A DNA stretch of 64,000 nt from NCBI GenBank assembly GCA_026399755.1, contig JAPLQI010000057.1, positions 1 through 64,000 of the forward strand, read 5' to 3'. Of the stretch, positions 63,554 through 64,000 are shown in pieces (within the stretch, counting starts at the first letter, position 1; every line of letters starts with the position of its first letter). The notes under the pieces were generated by a model. That model saw nothing but the letters and a program-made list of their open reading frames with translations, was not told the DNA's origin and searched no databases. This stretch comes from Pseudomonadota bacterium (GTDB lineage Bacteria; Pseudomonadota; Gammaproteobacteria; Burkholderiales; Chitinibacteraceae). A program made the translations under genes and the position numbers.

Positions 63554-64000
63554 ATGAAACAACGAATTTTAGGTTTTGATTTGGCTCGTGCCGTGGCTAT
63601 TTTTGGAATGGTGATTGTTAATTTTAAAATAGTAATGCATGCCCGTGCCAGTGATGATATGGCTTGGTTAAAAATAGTGAATATCATTGATGGCCGTGCT
63701 TCTGCATTATTTGTGATATTAGCAGGGGTGGGCCTATCTTTACTGACTTGGCAATCAAGATTGTCGGGTGATTTACAGTTGTTGGCCATAGAGAAAAAAT
63801 CATTATTTAAGCGGGCTGGATTGCTATTTGTATTGGGGCTTTTGTATATAGAAATCTGGCCTGCTGATATTTTGCATTATTATGGTGTTTATATCTTAGT
63901 GGGGGCTTTGTGCTTGCTGCTGGCTAGTCGCTATTTATTCGCTTTAATTGTTTTATTGTTAATCGTTTCTACCCTGTTGTTTGTTATGCTTGATTACAGT
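63554..64000 (+). CDS. Multi-pass membrane protein, DUF418/DUF1624-like (partial)
   Basis: The first 149 codons only; the gene runs off the window. The start RILGFDLARAVAIFGMVIVNFKIVM is the N-terminal signature shared by DUF418 proteins and the related HGSNAT-like acyltransferase fold (DUF1624). Four hydrophobic helices are visible, including ASALFVILAGVGLSLL, LLFVLGLLYIEIWP, ILVGALCLLLASRYLF. ATG 63554 has GAGGTGTGAA upstream. It follows mipA by 29 bp and may share its transcript. Function unknown. Confidence 0.75.
   Translation, partial: MKQRILGFDLARAVAIFGMVIVNFKIVMHARASDDMAWLKIVNIIDGRASALFVILAGVGLSLLTWQSRLSGDLQLLAIEKKSLFKRAGLLFVLGLLYIEIWPADILHYYGVYILVGALCLLLASRYLFALIVLLLIVSTLLFVMLDYS

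Overview
The window (64 kb) is chromosomal DNA from a Gram-negative betaproteobacterium, most likely order Neisseriales (Chromobacteriaceae, Iodobacter-like). The placement rests on a neisserial RmpM-type OmpA protein, the lolA-rarA-serS and gyrA-thioesterase-serC-pheA-hisC gene orders, a Chromobacterium-type monomeric phenylalanine hydroxylase next to hppD, and abundant short palindromic repeats. The species is an inference; no rRNA or tRNA gene was seen to confirm it.

Layout. 1-3.6 kb: amino-acid ABC-transporter binding protein, a CsdA/CsdE-type sulfur-mobilising pair, and nudB (folate pathway). 3.7-9.7 kb: one very large hybrid sensor kinase whose N-terminal Ser/Thr kinase domain looks catalytically dead. 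10-12.5 kb: DHH phosphoesterase and the nfeD-qmcA membrane pair. 12.6-15.3 kb: an Lrp-type regulator divergent from phhA and hppD (Phe -> Tyr, then 4-hydroxyphenylpyruvate -> homogentisate). 15.8-39.9 kb: a type VI secretion system (T6SS) with sheath TssBC, Hcp, VgrG, a PAAR-like DUF4280 tip, baseplate TssEFGK, membrane complex TssLM plus a lipoprotein in the TssJ position, TssA and ClpV. It is split into two divergent arms around 31.4-31.6 kb and is repeatedly interrupted by intergenic repeats. 40-46 kb: pldA, serS, rarA, lolA and an OmpA-family gene. 46-54.3 kb: gyrA, two hotdog thioesterases, serC, pheA, a LOG-family gene and hisC.

54.3-58.2 kb is accessory DNA: single genes all on the minus strand (LysE, SDR, Rid, GNAT, VOC). 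They are separated by two well-formed integron attC sites, further attC-like boundaries, the 3' end of a group II intron with its maturase tail on the opposite strand, and four REPIN-like inverted REP doublets. No integrase is visible, so this reads as a decayed cassette array (CALIN). The REP sequence of the doublets matches REPs beside two truncated RAYT transposase genes 34 kb away, inside the T6SS region.

58.5-64 kb: a PilZ-like protein, a bacterioferritin-associated ferredoxin gene with a strong promoter and Fur-box-like palindrome, an RstAB-like two-component system divergent from a MipA/OmpV gene, and the start of a multi-pass membrane protein cut by the window end.

Four further repeat families were recognised by eye: R1 (GTAGGGCGGGTGAAACCCGC inverted repeats), R2 (about 70 bp, ends TAGGGTGTGCAAG / CACACCCTA), R3 (ends near AACCCAAATCTTGAACCACGG) and R4 (about 250-280 bp, begins AGTGCCTTCGGCACGTTGAT). 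R4 has five copies here, four of them within or bordering the T6SS locus.
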